This document shows positions 8,644 through 18,025 of a DNA stretch of 33,385 nucleotides, in pieces. A program made the position numbers and the translations under genes. The DNA lies in contig JAITFR010000024.1 of the NCBI GenBank assembly GCA_031281255.1, forward strand, positions 1 to 33,385, read 5' to 3'. The stretch is from Oscillospiraceae bacterium (GTDB taxonomy: Bacteria; Bacillota; Clostridia; Oscillospirales; Oscillospiraceae). Below the pieces are notes generated by a model. The model did not search any database. It had not been told where the DNA came from and saw only the letters and a program-made list of their open reading frames with translations. The first letter of the stretch is position 1, and each line of letters begins with the position of its first letter.

Positions 8644-11602
8644 AGAAAAAAAAGGAAAACTTTCAAAAAAGTTTAGCAACATAAGTATTTTAATGATTAC
8701 TTTTGTTTTGCTTGCGAACACTGTAATTTGTTTTATTATGATTTACAACTTAACTACAAATGCGTCTGAGGATTATGTTCGTTTTTATGCAACAGAAACT
8801 GCTGATGTTCTTAGTTCTCATTTGAGTAATGAGATTTTTCTTGTAAGTCAGGCAGCTACATCACCAGATATAATTGCATGGTTTGCAGATGAAAACAATC
8901 TTGAAAAAAGGGAAGCAGCATTTAACAGGATGATGTTCTTTGCAGATGTAGTTAAAATGCAAGGTCTTTACTTTGGTATTTACGATTCATTACATGAGTT
9001 TGCTATCGAAAGAGGTACATCTTTTGATGATTTTGTACATTATCATACTATGTCTCCGGACGGAGAATATGATCAATGGTTTTTTGATGCGATAAACTCC
9101 GGATTTGACTATATACTAAAACTTGATACTGTAAAAAGTTCTGAAGATATTAGTATATGGATTGACCATCTGGTTAAAGACAACGGAAGGATAGTTGGTG
9201 TTTTTTCAACTGCTATACCTTTTGATGCTGTTTTTGAAGATTTGTTTGGTCACTATAACAAAGATGATGTATGGGGAATAATAATCGACCATGAAGGTAT
9301 CGTTCAAGTTGACAGTTCTATTCCTGATGCCAGTTATATCCTCAGTAGTCTTGAAGTTTACGATGTAAGTGAAATGACACATATTTTTGAACTAAAATAT
9401 GACCCTGCATTTATCGCAGCTCTTAATAAATATCTTGATAATCCAAGAGTATTTTACGGACAAAGAGTAGAACCGGAAATTATTAGGGTTTCTACATGGG
9501 GAGAGTATCAATATAGAGCAATCACACCTATACCAAATACAAACTGGCTGGCAGTTATATCATATAGTTCAGGCACATTGTTTAGTATAATGGATACAAT
9601 TCCACCACTTATTGCGATGATATTTATCTTCATAATTTATGTAGTGTTTAGTTCATTGCTAATAAATCGTTTGGTATTTAACCCACTGCAACGTTTAACA
9701 GAAGGTTTGGCTGAACAAGATGTTGATTCTCTTTATGGTGCAGATAGAGATGATGAAATTGGTGATCTTGCAAAAGAGACTATTGCATCATGGAATACTA
9801 TTTCTAAAGATTTAGATGAGCAGAAAACAATGATGAACGAGATAAAACGCCGTGATAAGCTGTTAAACTCAATGAATCTGGCTGCTTCTATCCTTTTAGG
9901 ATCAGAAACTGTTGATTTTGAAGATGATTTGATGCGGTGTATGAGTATTATGGGTCGTGCAGTTGATGCTCATAGGGTATATATCTATACAAACAACGTG
10001 AAAAATGGTGAACTCTGTTTTAGCCAGTTGTATCAATGGGTTGAAGATTTTCTACCGATACTTGACAGCAGCCAGACAAATGATGTGTCATATAACGACA
10101 ATCTTTCTGACTGGGAAGAAGTATTAAGAAAAGGGGAGTGTGTAAATGGTATTGCAAAGGATATGTCTCGCTCTACGTATAAGTTTTTAAAATCTGCTGA
10201 TGTTGTATCATTTTTTGCAGCTCCGATTTTTGTAGATAATAAGTTTTGGGGATTTGTTGGTTTTGATGATTGTAAAGTTGAGCGTATTTTCACCGAAAAT
10301 GAAGCTGTTATTATGCGTTCAGGTTGTTTATTAATTGGAAACGCATTTTTACGTCACGATATGACATTAAATCTGGAAAGTAATATATCACAGCTAAAAG
10401 CTTTGCAAGAGGAGCTTGAAGATGCTCTACAAAGAGCAAATGAAGCAAATCATTCAAAATCTACCTTTTTAGCACACATGAGCCATGAGATTCGTACGCC
10501 GATGAACAGTATAGTTGGTTTTTCAGAATTAGCTATTGACGAAGAGAATACACCACCAAAAGTTGCTGATTATCTTTCTAAAATTCTACAAAACTCTGAG
10601 TGGTTATTGCAAATTATTAATGATGTATTAGATATTTCAAAAATTGAATCAGGTAAAATGGATCTTGAGAAAATACCATTTGATCTTGCTGAAATGTTTA
10701 ATGCGTGTCGAATGGCTATCATTCATATAGCAACAGAAAAAGGCCTTGTAATGCACTTTTATGCTGAGCCTTCTGTTGGCAAAAAGTTATATGGTGATCC
10801 AACAAGACTAAGGCAAGTTCTAGTAAATCTGCTTTCAAATGCTGTAAAGTTTACTAATACAGGCTCAATAAAAATGCAAGCAATTATTAAAGAAACTACA
10901 GATGATTCTGTTACAATGTATTTTGAAGTTAGAGACAGTGGTATTGGTATAGATTCAGAAAAACTAAAAAATATATTTGATCCTTTTACACAAGCAGAAA
11001 CCGGTACAACAAGAAAATATGGCGGGAGTGGATTAGGACTTGCAATATCACAAAATATAATTGAAGCAATGGGTGGTACTTTGTGTGTTGACAGTATGCC
11101 GGGAGTTGGAAGTAAGTTTAGTTTTACCCTCACCTTTGATGCTGTGGATATAAATAAAGAGATAAAAAGTCCTGAAAATATTGCATACAAAACCTTAAAA
11201 AAACCCACTTTTGTTGGTGAGATACTTCTTTGTGAAGACAATATGATGAATCAGGAAGTAATATGTGAACATTTATCAAAAGTCGGCTTAAAAACAGATG
11301 TTGCAGCAAATGGAAAAGTCGGTGTTGATTTAGTACGCAAACGTGCTGAAAACAAAGAAAAGCAATACGACCTGGTGTTTATGGATATACATATGCCTGT
11401 CATGGATGGTCTTGAAGCAACACCTGTTATTCATAAAATTGCTCCGGATTTACCAATTGTAGCATTAACAGCAAATATTATGCAAGGTGCTGCAGAACAG
11501 TACAAAGAGATTGGTATGTCTGATTGTTTAGGTAAACCATTTACATCGCAAGAATTATGGCGTTGCTTAATGAAATATTTCACACCAAAAATAGAGAAGT
11601 AA
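8636..11602 (+). CDS. Hybrid sensor histidine kinase/response regulator (two TM segments, extracellular sensor, HAMP, GAF-like, HisKA, HATPase, REC)
   Basis: FLAHMSHEIRTPMNSIVGFSELA (H box), NLLSNAVKFT (N box), GSGLGLAISQNIIEAMGG (G2), DLVFMDIHMPVMDGLEA REC; GTG start overlapping the GDPD gene. Confidence 0.93.
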   Translation: MHKEKKGKLSKKFSNISILMITFVLLANTVICFIMIYNLTTNASEDYVRFYATETADVLSSHLSNEIFLVSQAATSPDIIAWFADENNLEKREAAFNRMMFFADVVKMQGLYFGIYDSLHEFAIERGTSFDDFVHYHTMSPDGEYDQWFFDAINSGFDYILKLDTVKSSEDISIWIDHLVKDNGRIVGVFSTAIPFDAVFEDLFGHYNKDDVWGIIIDHEGIVQVDSSIPDASYILSSLEVYDVSEMTHIFELKYDPAFIAALNKYLDNPRVFYGQRVEPEIIRVSTWGEYQYRAITPIPNTNWLAVISYSSGTLFSIMDTIPPLIAMIFIFIIYVVFSSLLINRLVFNPLQRLTEGLAEQDVDSLYGADRDDEIGDLAKETIASWNTISKDLDEQKTMMNEIKRRDKLLNSMNLAASILLGSETVDFEDDLMRCMSIMGRAVDAHRVYIYTNNVKNGELCFSQLYQWVEDFLPILDSSQTNDVSYNDNLSDWEEVLRKGECVNGIAKDMSRSTYKFLKSADVVSFFAAPIFVDNKFWGFVGFDDCKVERIFTENEAVIMRSGCLLIGNAFLRHDMTLNLESNISQLKALQEELEDALQRANEANHSKSTFLAHMSHEIRTPMNSIVGFSELAIDEENTPPKVADYLSKILQNSEWLLQIINDVLDISKIESGKMDLEKIPFDLAEMFNACRMAIIHIATEKGLVMHFYAEPSVGKKLYGDPTRLRQVLVNLLSNAVKFTNTGSIKMQAIIKETTDDSVTMYFEVRDSGIGIDSEKLKNIFDPFTQAETGTTRKYGGSGLGLAISQNIIEAMGGTLCVDSMPGVGSKFSFTLTFDAVDINKEIKSPENIAYKTLKKPTFVGEILLCEDNMMNQEVICEHLSKVGLKTDVAANGKVGVDLVRKRAENKEKQYDLVFMDIHMPVMDGLEATPVIHKIAPDLPIVALTANIMQGAAEQYKEIGMSDCLGKPFTSQELWRCLMKYFTPKIEK

Positions 11603-11673
11603 CTAAAATCTTAGTAAATGTTGTTAGTTGTGTAAAAAACTTTGGTACGAGGTTTTTAAGAAGAGGTGAGATT

Positions 11674-12393
11674 ATGAAAACAGTATTTATCACAGGAGTT
11701 AAACGAGAACTGGGTCTTGGTAATGCACTAATCCGTAAGTATCTTTCAGAGGGTTATACCGTCTTTGCCAGTGCACGTGATGTTGAGCAGGAGCATTTAA
11801 AGCTACTCAAAAATGAATGGGAAAACAAGTTATACCTTATCCCGATGGATGTAACAAAGGTTGATGATGTCAAAGCTGCTGTCCAAGCCGTGCGTGAGAT
11901 AACTCCAACACTTGATATACTGATAAGTAACGCTACGGCAGCAAGTGCATTAGGTAATAAACCCATAGATGACGGAATGGACATAGAGGATTCACTAAAC
12001 AGCTATGATGTTAACGCTCTTGGTTTCATACGTCTTGTTCAGCAATTTTTAGATACGTTACCCGAAGGAAGTTCTGCGGTAGCAATCAGCTCAGAAGCCG
12101 GAAGTATGGGTGATTGTTGGCGTGATGACGGTGTTGACTACGGTATGGCAAAAGCAGCGTTAAACTTTGCGTCTGTTACATTGCAAAGACGCCTTGCTGA
12201 TAAACGTGGTATACGTGTCTTATCAATTCACCCGGGCTGGGTACAAACTCGCCCTGCACCGCCAAAAGCTGACTTAACACCTGATGAATCAGCCCAATAT
12301 ATTTACAATACTATCGCTAATCCACCACCTTTTAACGAAAAAGGTAACACAGGCGTCTACATGAACTACGACGGCTCTCCAAAAGCGTTTTAG
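11674..12393 (+). CDS. SDR family NAD(P)-dependent oxidoreductase
   Basis: KTVFITGVKRELGLGNALIRKYL, NVYDVNALGF-type motif, YGMAKAALN; ATG at 11674 with RBS aagaggtgag chosen over the upstream start at 11557. Confidence 0.88.
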   Translation: MKTVFITGVKRELGLGNALIRKYLSEGYTVFASARDVEQEHLKLLKNEWENKLYLIPMDVTKVDDVKAAVQAVREITPTLDILISNATAASALGNKPIDDGMDIEDSLNSYDVNALGFIRLVQQFLDTLPEGSSAVAISSEAGSMGDCWRDDGVDYGMAKAALNFASVTLQRRLADKRGIRVLSIHPGWVQTRPAPPKADLTPDESAQYIYNTIANPPPFNEKGNTGVYMNYDGSPKAF

Positions 12394-12417
12394 GGATGTA
12401 GTGGTTTTCTCCAACGT

Positions 12418-12494
12418 CGGGGTGTGGCGAAGTTTGGTATCGCGCACGGTTCGGGACCGTGAGGCCAAGGGTTCAAGTCCCTTCACTCCGACCA
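12418..12494 (+). tRNA. tRNA-Pro (CGG)
   Basis: Cloverleaf: acceptor CGGGGTG/CACTCCG, anticodon loop TTCGGGA, T-arm AAGGG-TTCAAGT-CCCTT, encoded CCA. Confidence 0.93.
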
Positions 12495-12541
12495 TTTCTT
12501 AGTATATAATGATTTTAGATTTAGATTAAAGGAGTTAACTT

Positions 12542-13372
12542 ATGAACAAAGTTTACGAAAAGCTGACAAAATGCCTACAAGAAGTAAGAGCAAAAACAGA
12601 CTTTGAGCCAAAAATTGCGTTGGTACTTGGCTCGGGGCTTGGTGGTTACGCAGATGAAATCGATGTAAAAGCTACAGTTGACTACAACGAAATATCAGGA
12701 TTTCCGGTTAGTACAGTTCCGGGGCATAAGGGAAGATTTGTATTTGGATATGCAAAAGATGTGCCGGTTGTGATTATGCAGGGACGTGTTCATTATTACG
12801 AGGGTTATCCAATGAGTGATGTCGTGTTGCCAATACGGCTTATGGGATTACTTGGAGCTAAAACATTATTTCTTACAAACGCCGTTGGTGGTATAAATCC
12901 GGAAATACCGGCAGGTGACTTTATGCTTATACGTGACCAGTTTATGTATAATGTACCATCACCGCTTATTGGTGAAAACATTGAAGAACTAGGCACAAGA
13001 TTTCCTGATATGAGCGAGATTTATAAGAAAAATCTACGTGAAAAAATACTATCAGCCGCAGAATCCTTAGACATTAAACTCTTAGAGGGAGTTTATGCTC
13101 AGTTTTCAGGACCAAACTTTGAAACTCCTGCCGAGATTAAAGCCGCCGGTATTATGGGAGCAGATGTTGTCGGAATGAGTACAGCTTGTGAAGCAATAGC
13201 AGCAAACCACATGGGATTAAACGTCTGCGGAATATCTTGCATTGCAAATCTAGCTGCGGGAATATCAAAAACGCCGTTAACCCACGATGAAGTGCAAGAA
13301 ATGGCTGATGCAGCAGCACCAAGGTTCAAAGCTTTAGTAACGGAGTCGATAATTAGAATTGGAAACAATTGA
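12542..13372 (+). CDS. punA: Purine-nucleoside phosphorylase
   Basis: ALVLGSGLGGYAD, VPGHKGRFVFG, MQGRVHYYEGYPM, FLTNAVGGINP, GVYAQFSGPNFETPAEIKAAGIMGADVVGMST. Confidence 0.93.
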   Translation: MNKVYEKLTKCLQEVRAKTDFEPKIALVLGSGLGGYADEIDVKATVDYNEISGFPVSTVPGHKGRFVFGYAKDVPVVIMQGRVHYYEGYPMSDVVLPIRLMGLLGAKTLFLTNAVGGINPEIPAGDFMLIRDQFMYNVPSPLIGENIEELGTRFPDMSEIYKKNLREKILSAAESLDIKLLEGVYAQFSGPNFETPAEIKAAGIMGADVVGMSTACEAIAANHMGLNVCGISCIANLAAGISKTPLTHDEVQEMADAAAPRFKALVTESIIRIGNN

Positions 13373-15023
13373 AAAAATACTCGCCAAGGTTCAAAAACCT
13401 GCTCGTTATACAGGCGGTGAATACAATCAAATAATCAAGGATAAAACAAAGGTTGATGTACGGGTCGCCCTTTGTTTTCCTGATGTTTATGAAATTGGTA
13501 TGTCAAATCTGGGTTTGCGGATTATATATGGTGTGTTAAACAACATGGAGAATGTCTGGTGTGAGCGTGTATTTTCTCCTTGGGCTGATATGGAGGAGCA
13601 ATTACGTGAAAATAACATACCTCTATATGGACTTGAAAGCTATGACACGATAAAAGATTTTGATATTATCGCATTTTCGCTTGGATATGAGCTATCGTAC
13701 ACAAATATGCTTAACATGCTTGATTTGGCAGGTGTACCACTAAAAAGAAACGAGAGAAATGATAAAAATCCGTTAGTTATTGCCGGAGGTTCATGCTCAT
13801 TAAACCCGAATCCAATTTCTGATTTTATTGATTTATTTGTTGTAGGAGACGGTGAGGAAATAATTGTTGAGTTAGTAAATCTATATAATGACCTTAAAGC
13901 AGATAAAGATGAGAAAGCAAATAAAACAAAGTTTTTAGAAAAATCTTCAATACTGGACGGCGTTTATGTTCCATCTATACATGATAAAACTAATACAACT
14001 ATATCAAAACGAGTTGTGAAAAACCTCGACACAGCATTTTTCCCAACAAGAACAATTGTCCCGTCAATGAGCATAGTGCATGACAGAACTGTATTAGAGT
14101 TATTTCGTGGATGTTATCATAAGTGTAAGTTCTGCCAAGCCGGCTTTACTGAGCATCCGGTTAGATCACGTTCAGTTGAGACTTTAACAAAGCAGGGAAT
14201 AGAAGCAATTACAAACTCAGGTTATGATGAGATTGGTCTTTTATCACTAAGTACAGGGGATTATAAAGACCTATCTAAACTATGTGATAATCTATTAAAA
14301 TGGTGCGAACCAAGAAAAGTAAGCTTATCCTTACCATCACTTAGAGCGAGTAATTTCAATGTTGAATTACTCAAACAAGTGCAAAAAGTGCGAAAATCAA
14401 GCCTTACATTTGCACCGGAAGCTGGTAGTCAAAGATTAAGAGACTATATAAACAAGGATATTACCGAAGGTGAGCTGTTTGACGCTTGTAAGCTTGCTTT
14501 TGAAAATGGATGGAACTCGGTGAAGCTTTACTTTATGCTTGGTTTACCAACAGAAACTGACGATGATGTTCTTGCAATTGCTAAGGTTGCTCATAGTGTC
14601 TTAAATACATGGAGAGAACACACAAACAATAAAAAAAGAGGAGTACGAATAACACTTTCTACTTCTTGTTTTATTCCAAAACCACATACACCTTTTGAAA
14701 GAGAAGAACAAATTTCTGTAAAAGAGTATTTAAGACGTGTTAGTCTCTTAAAAAACGCAATTCAATCAAAAATGATTACATATAATTGGCACTCACCGGA
14801 TCAAGGATATGTTGAAGCTGCTTTATCTCGTGGAGATAAGGGGCTTGGGGCAGTAATTGAGGCGGCATGGCGAGGTGGAGCACGTTTTGACTCGTGGAGT
14901 GAGTGTTTTTCACTTCAAACATGGCTTAATGCTTTTGCTGAATGTAACTTAAATATTGACGATTACGCTACAAAAAAACGCAAAGAAAACGAAACACTAC
15001 CATGGAGTTTTATAAAAGTATAA
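13359..15023 (+). CDS. B12-binding-like radical SAM protein (TIGR03960-type)
   Basis: Radical SAM cysteines in ELFRGCYHKCKFCQAGF; RSRSVETLTKQ, FAPEAGSQRLRDYINK, VKLYFMLGLPTETDDDV; TTG start overlapping PNP. Confidence 0.9.
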   Translation: METIEKILAKVQKPARYTGGEYNQIIKDKTKVDVRVALCFPDVYEIGMSNLGLRIIYGVLNNMENVWCERVFSPWADMEEQLRENNIPLYGLESYDTIKDFDIIAFSLGYELSYTNMLNMLDLAGVPLKRNERNDKNPLVIAGGSCSLNPNPISDFIDLFVVGDGEEIIVELVNLYNDLKADKDEKANKTKFLEKSSILDGVYVPSIHDKTNTTISKRVVKNLDTAFFPTRTIVPSMSIVHDRTVLELFRGCYHKCKFCQAGFTEHPVRSRSVETLTKQGIEAITNSGYDEIGLLSLSTGDYKDLSKLCDNLLKWCEPRKVSLSLPSLRASNFNVELLKQVQKVRKSSLTFAPEAGSQRLRDYINKDITEGELFDACKLAFENGWNSVKLYFMLGLPTETDDDVLAIAKVAHSVLNTWREHTNNKKRGVRITLSTSCFIPKPHTPFEREEQISVKEYLRRVSLLKNAIQSKMITYNWHSPDQGYVEAALSRGDKGLGAVIEAAWRGGARFDSWSECFSLQTWLNAFAECNLNIDDYATKKRKENETLPWSFIKV

Positions 15024-15183
15024 TTTAATTATAAATGTACGTTATTAGCTATTTTCCCTGATTTTTTTGCCACTCCCTGTCCGTAGACAGATTTTCTTCC
15101 AGTTCTGAAAGATTTAGTCAAAAAAAATCATTGAAAACACCTAACAACTCACGTAGTTTTATTAAACACAGTAAGGAATAAGT

Positions 15184-15834
15184 ATGTATAGGATTAGATG
15201 TTTGTATTCAAAAAAGGATAAAGCAGCGTATATTTCACATCTTGATTTTATGTCAACAATTCAACGTTCCTTAATAAGAGCAGGTGTTAAGCTTATTTAC
15301 ACAAAGGGTTTTAATCCGCACCCTTATATATCAATTGCACTGCCTCTTTCTGTTGGCGTTGAAAGTGAATGTGAGCTCTTGGATGTTGAGATAACCGGCA
15401 ACAGCTTGCCTAAAAATATTAATAATTTTATGCCTGATGGTGTGGAAATTCACAGAACATATATTTCTGCAAGAAAGCTTAGTAATATACAATGGGTTGA
15501 TGTTTTTATCGAGTTTATATATGATTTTAGAGATGATGAAAAAGCTAAATATTCTAAAAAGTTGTTGAAATTGTTTAGTGCAGATAGTTTAATTATTGAC
15601 AAGAAATCAAAAAGTGGAATTAAAAGCACAGATATTGCACCATTTATTAAAGATGTTAATTTTTCTTGCGAAGAAAATATAATAATGACAGCAAAATTGT
15701 CTGCACAGAATCCAACAATAGGTTATAATGACATTATTCAAGTATTTAATCAAAATAATGATATACAAACACCGGATTTAATAAAAATGAAACGCATTGC
15801 AATTTATGATAAAGATATGATATTATTTAAGTAA
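15184..15834 (+). CDS. DUF2344/TIGR03936 family radical SAM-associated protein
   Basis: YRIRCLYSKKDKAAYISHLDFMSTIQRSLIRAGVKLIYTKGFNPHPYISIALPLSVGVESECELLDVEI is the diagnostic N-terminal pattern; usual partner or fusion of the preceding family. Confidence 0.9.
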   Translation: MYRIRCLYSKKDKAAYISHLDFMSTIQRSLIRAGVKLIYTKGFNPHPYISIALPLSVGVESECELLDVEITGNSLPKNINNFMPDGVEIHRTYISARKLSNIQWVDVFIEFIYDFRDDEKAKYSKKLLKLFSADSLIIDKKSKSGIKSTDIAPFIKDVNFSCEENIIMTAKLSAQNPTIGYNDIIQVFNQNNDIQTPDLIKMKRIAIYDKDMILFK

Positions 15835-15855
15835 TTTTGAAAAGGGGATAGGTTT

Positions 15856-16875
15856 ATGTCTAAAACAACTGCTCTAACCAGAATCGGTGTATTAACATCA
15901 GGTGGTGATGCTCCGGGTATGAATGCTGCAATTCGAGGAGTTGTTAGAACCGCCTCATGCCTTGGAATTGATTGTGTTGGAATCAGACACGGTTATGCAG
16001 GGTTGATAAGAGGGGATTTTATAAACTTAGACTTAGCACAAGTAAAAGGGATTACCGGACGTGGTGGCACTATGTTATATACTGCACGTTCATCAGAGTT
16101 TAATACTCCTGAGGGTGTAAAACAGGCTGCTGATACGTGTAACTACATGGGAATACAAGGCATTGTTGTAATTGGTGGTGATGGTACTTTTCGAGGTGCA
16201 ACAGATTTAGCTGCACACGGTATCAGCGTTATTGGTATACCCTGTACAATTGATAATGACATTGGCTGTACTTCATATACAATAGGGTTTGATACAGCGT
16301 GCAATACTGCGGTTGATGCCGTAGACAAATTAAATGATACAATGCAATCGCACGAGCGTTGCAGCGTGGTTGAGGTTATGGGGCGTAGAGCAGGACATTT
16401 AGCTTTGAGTGTAGGAATTGCCACAGGTGCAACGATTATTCTTGTTCCTGAAGTTGAGTATGATTTTGAGAAAGATGTTATTGAGCGAATCCGTGTAGCT
16501 CGTCTTGCAGGAAGAAGCAATTTTACTGTTATAGTTGCAGAAGGTGCCGAGCCCGGTCTTGGAGTTGCAGAAAAGATTTCTGAAAGCACCGGAATTGATA
16601 CAAGGTTTACATCACTTGGTCATATACAGCGTGGTGGTTCACCGCATGTTCGTGACCGAGTTGTTGGTACAAGTATGGGATTTAAAGCTGTTACACTTTT
16701 AGCAGCAGGTAGAAAATCATGTGTTGTTGCTATGCGTGGTGATAGATACATAGACTTAGATTTCCGCGAAGCTTTAGCATTAACCAAAGAGTTTGATTAT
16801 GAGATGTATAAATCTTTTTCAGCTTTAACATTTCTTGATAAAAACACATTGGTAAAGACTTTTAAATCAACGTAA
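15856..16875 (+). CDS. pfkA: 6-phosphofructokinase (ATP-dependent)
   Basis: IGVLTSGGDAPGMNAAIRGVVR, GGDGTFRGA, GIPCTIDNDI..TIGFDTACNT, VEVMGRRAGHLAL, LGHIQRGGSP. Confidence 0.96.
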   Translation: MSKTTALTRIGVLTSGGDAPGMNAAIRGVVRTASCLGIDCVGIRHGYAGLIRGDFINLDLAQVKGITGRGGTMLYTARSSEFNTPEGVKQAADTCNYMGIQGIVVIGGDGTFRGATDLAAHGISVIGIPCTIDNDIGCTSYTIGFDTACNTAVDAVDKLNDTMQSHERCSVVEVMGRRAGHLALSVGIATGATIILVPEVEYDFEKDVIERIRVARLAGRSNFTVIVAEGAEPGLGVAEKISESTGIDTRFTSLGHIQRGGSPHVRDRVVGTSMGFKAVTLLAAGRKSCVVAMRGDRYIDLDFREALALTKEFDYEMYKSFSALTFLDKNTLVKTFKST

Positions 16876-16911
16876 GAACATTGTATTTATCTGAAAATGA
16901 CTTTGTCATTA

Positions 16912-16969
16912 TTCAGCTCTAACGTTTTTAGATAAAAACACATTGGTAAAGATTTTTAAATCTACATAG
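16912..16969 (+). pseudogene. Remnant second copy of the pfkA 3' end
   Basis: TCAGCTCTAACGTTTTTAGATAAAAACACATTGGTAAAGATTTTTAAATCTACATAG encodes SALTFLDKNTLVKIFKST*, nearly identical to the true pfkA terminus SALTFLDKNTLVKTFKST* (ending 16875). Confidence 0.8.
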
Positions 16970-16980
16970 GGGCAGGTTTT

Positions 16981-17283
16981 ATGACAAGAAATATTAAAGG
17001 TCCAAAAAAAGATCCACATTTAGAAATGTATGAAGCTATACTATCATTAGAATCTTTAGATGAGTGCATCAGATTTTTTGATGATTTATGTTCTGTAACA
17101 GAATTACGTACAATAGAACAAAGATTTCAAGTTGCCAGAATGTTAAATGAAGGTTTTGTTTATAGTGAGATTCAAAAAGAAACTGGAGCATCAAGTGCAA
17201 CTATAAGCCGTGTTAACAGGAGTTTACATTATGGTGCAGACAGTTATGCGTTCATTTTTAAGCGTTTAGACGAGAAAAAATAA
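16981..17283 (+). CDS. YerC/YecD family TrpR-related DNA-binding protein
   Basis: LCSVTELRTIEQRFQVARMLNEGFVYSEIQKETGASSATISRVNRSLHYG is the TrpR/YerC helix-turn-helix pattern. Confidence 0.92.
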   Translation: MTRNIKGPKKDPHLEMYEAILSLESLDECIRFFDDLCSVTELRTIEQRFQVARMLNEGFVYSEIQKETGASSATISRVNRSLHYGADSYAFIFKRLDEKK

Positions 17284-17301
17284 TTTCACGTGTAATTCTT
17301 A

Positions 17302-17330
17302 TTGACAAGAGATTTTTGGTTTAGTATAAT
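17302..17330 (+). promoter_or_regulatory. Sigma-A-type promoter for tRNA Val-Asp-Gly-Cys cluster
   Basis: TTGACA (17302-17307), 17-nt spacer, TATAAT (17325-17330). Confidence 0.85.
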
Positions 17331-17345
17331 TGCTCGTGTTGACTT

Positions 17346-17421
17346 GGGAGCATAGCTCAGCTGGGAGAGCGCATGCCTTACAAGCATGATGTCACTGGTT
17401 CGAGCCCAGTTGTTCCCACCA
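17346..17421 (+). tRNA. tRNA-Val (TAC)
   Basis: GGGAGCA/TGTTCCC acceptor, anticodon loop CTTACAA, encoded CCA. Confidence 0.95.
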
Positions 17422-17450
17422 AACGTTAAAACGTTAGTATATCTGTAAGT

Positions 17451-17527
17451 GGCCCGGTAGTTCAGTTGGTTAGAACGCCAGCCTGTCACGCTGGAGGCCG
17501 AGGGTTCGAGTCCCTTCCGGGTCGCCA
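17451..17527 (+). tRNA. tRNA-Asp (GTC)
   Basis: GGCCCGG/CCGGGTC acceptor, anticodon loop CTGTCAC, encoded CCA. Confidence 0.95.
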
Positions 17528-17561
17528 TTCAAAAATTAAAATGCGAAACTTGTTTCGCTGT

Positions 17562-17637
17562 GCGGGCGTAGCTCATCTGGTAGAGCGCCACCTTGCCAAG
17601 GTGGAGGTAGCGAGTTCGAGCCTCGTCGCCCGCTCCA
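17562..17637 (+). tRNA. tRNA-Gly (GCC)
   Basis: GCGGGCG/CGCCCGC acceptor, anticodon loop TTGCCAA, encoded CCA. Confidence 0.95.
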
Positions 17638-17639
17638 AT

Positions 17640-17714
17640 GGCGACATAGCCAAGTGGTAAGGCAGTGGTTTGCAAAACCATCATTCCCCAGTTCGAATCT
17701 GGGTGTCGCCTCCA
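17640..17714 (+). tRNA. tRNA-Cys (GCA)
   Basis: GGCGACA/TGTCGCC acceptor, anticodon loop TTGCAAA, encoded CCA. Confidence 0.94.
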
Positions 17715-17724
17715 AAAAAGCCTT

Positions 17725-17760
17725 AAAAACGTTGGTACAACAAGCACCAATGTTTTTCTT
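17725..17760 (+). terminator. Rho-independent terminator of the tRNA cluster
   Basis: AAAACGTTGGT-acaacaag-CACCAATGTTTTTCTTTTT imperfect stem with T-rich tail. Confidence 0.65.
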
Positions 17761-17811
17761 TTTATACGATGTTTGATATTTATTTTAGCACTATCTTATA
17801 AAAATTGAACG

Positions 17812-17832
17812 GAGCCTCGCTATGCGAGGCTC
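17812..17832 (-). terminator. Terminator hairpin downstream of tRNA-Arg (minus strand)
   Basis: Perfect GAGCCTCGC-TAT-GCGAGGCTC stem; on the minus strand it is followed by CGTTCAATTTTT. Confidence 0.65.
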
Positions 17833-17909
17833 TGGCACGCTCGAAGCGATTCGAACGCTTGACCTACGGCTTAGAAGGCCGTTGCTCTATCCTGCTGAGC
17901 TACGAGCGC
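17833..17909 (-). tRNA. tRNA-Arg (TCT)
   Basis: Minus strand GCGCTCG/CGAGCGT acceptor, anticodon loop CTTCTAA, TTCGAATC T-loop, encoded CCA. Confidence 0.94.
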
Positions 17910-17928
17910 ACATGTTTACCAGGTACTT

Positions 17929-17957
17929 ACTATAAAGATTACTTACTATATTGTCAA
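17929..17957 (-). promoter_or_regulatory. Sigma-A-type promoter for tRNA-Arg
   Basis: Minus strand TTGACA (17952-17957), 17-nt spacer, TATAGT (17929-17934). Confidence 0.75.
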
Positions 17958-18025
17958 GTACCATATTTAATGATATTATAAAGTATCTATTTCCAACAAA
18001 TTAGCTATTACGCTATGGAGAAGCT

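Noticed and set aside
11557-11673. Upstream extension of the SDR ORF
   Set aside because: Overlaps the hybrid kinase gene; the ATG at 11674 has a good RBS and begins exactly at the conserved KTVFITG motif.
12289-12495. Minus-strand ORF MVGVKGLEPLASRSRTVRDTKLRHTP...
   Set aside because: It is the antisense translation of tRNA-Pro and the SDR 3' end; this GLEPLASR-type peptide is a known spurious tRNA-antisense ORF.
17286-17750. ORFs overlapping the tRNA cluster on both strands (17286-17528 -, 17466-17660 +, 17529-17750 -)
   Set aside because: They translate the tRNA genes themselves; the cloverleafs explain the sequence completely.
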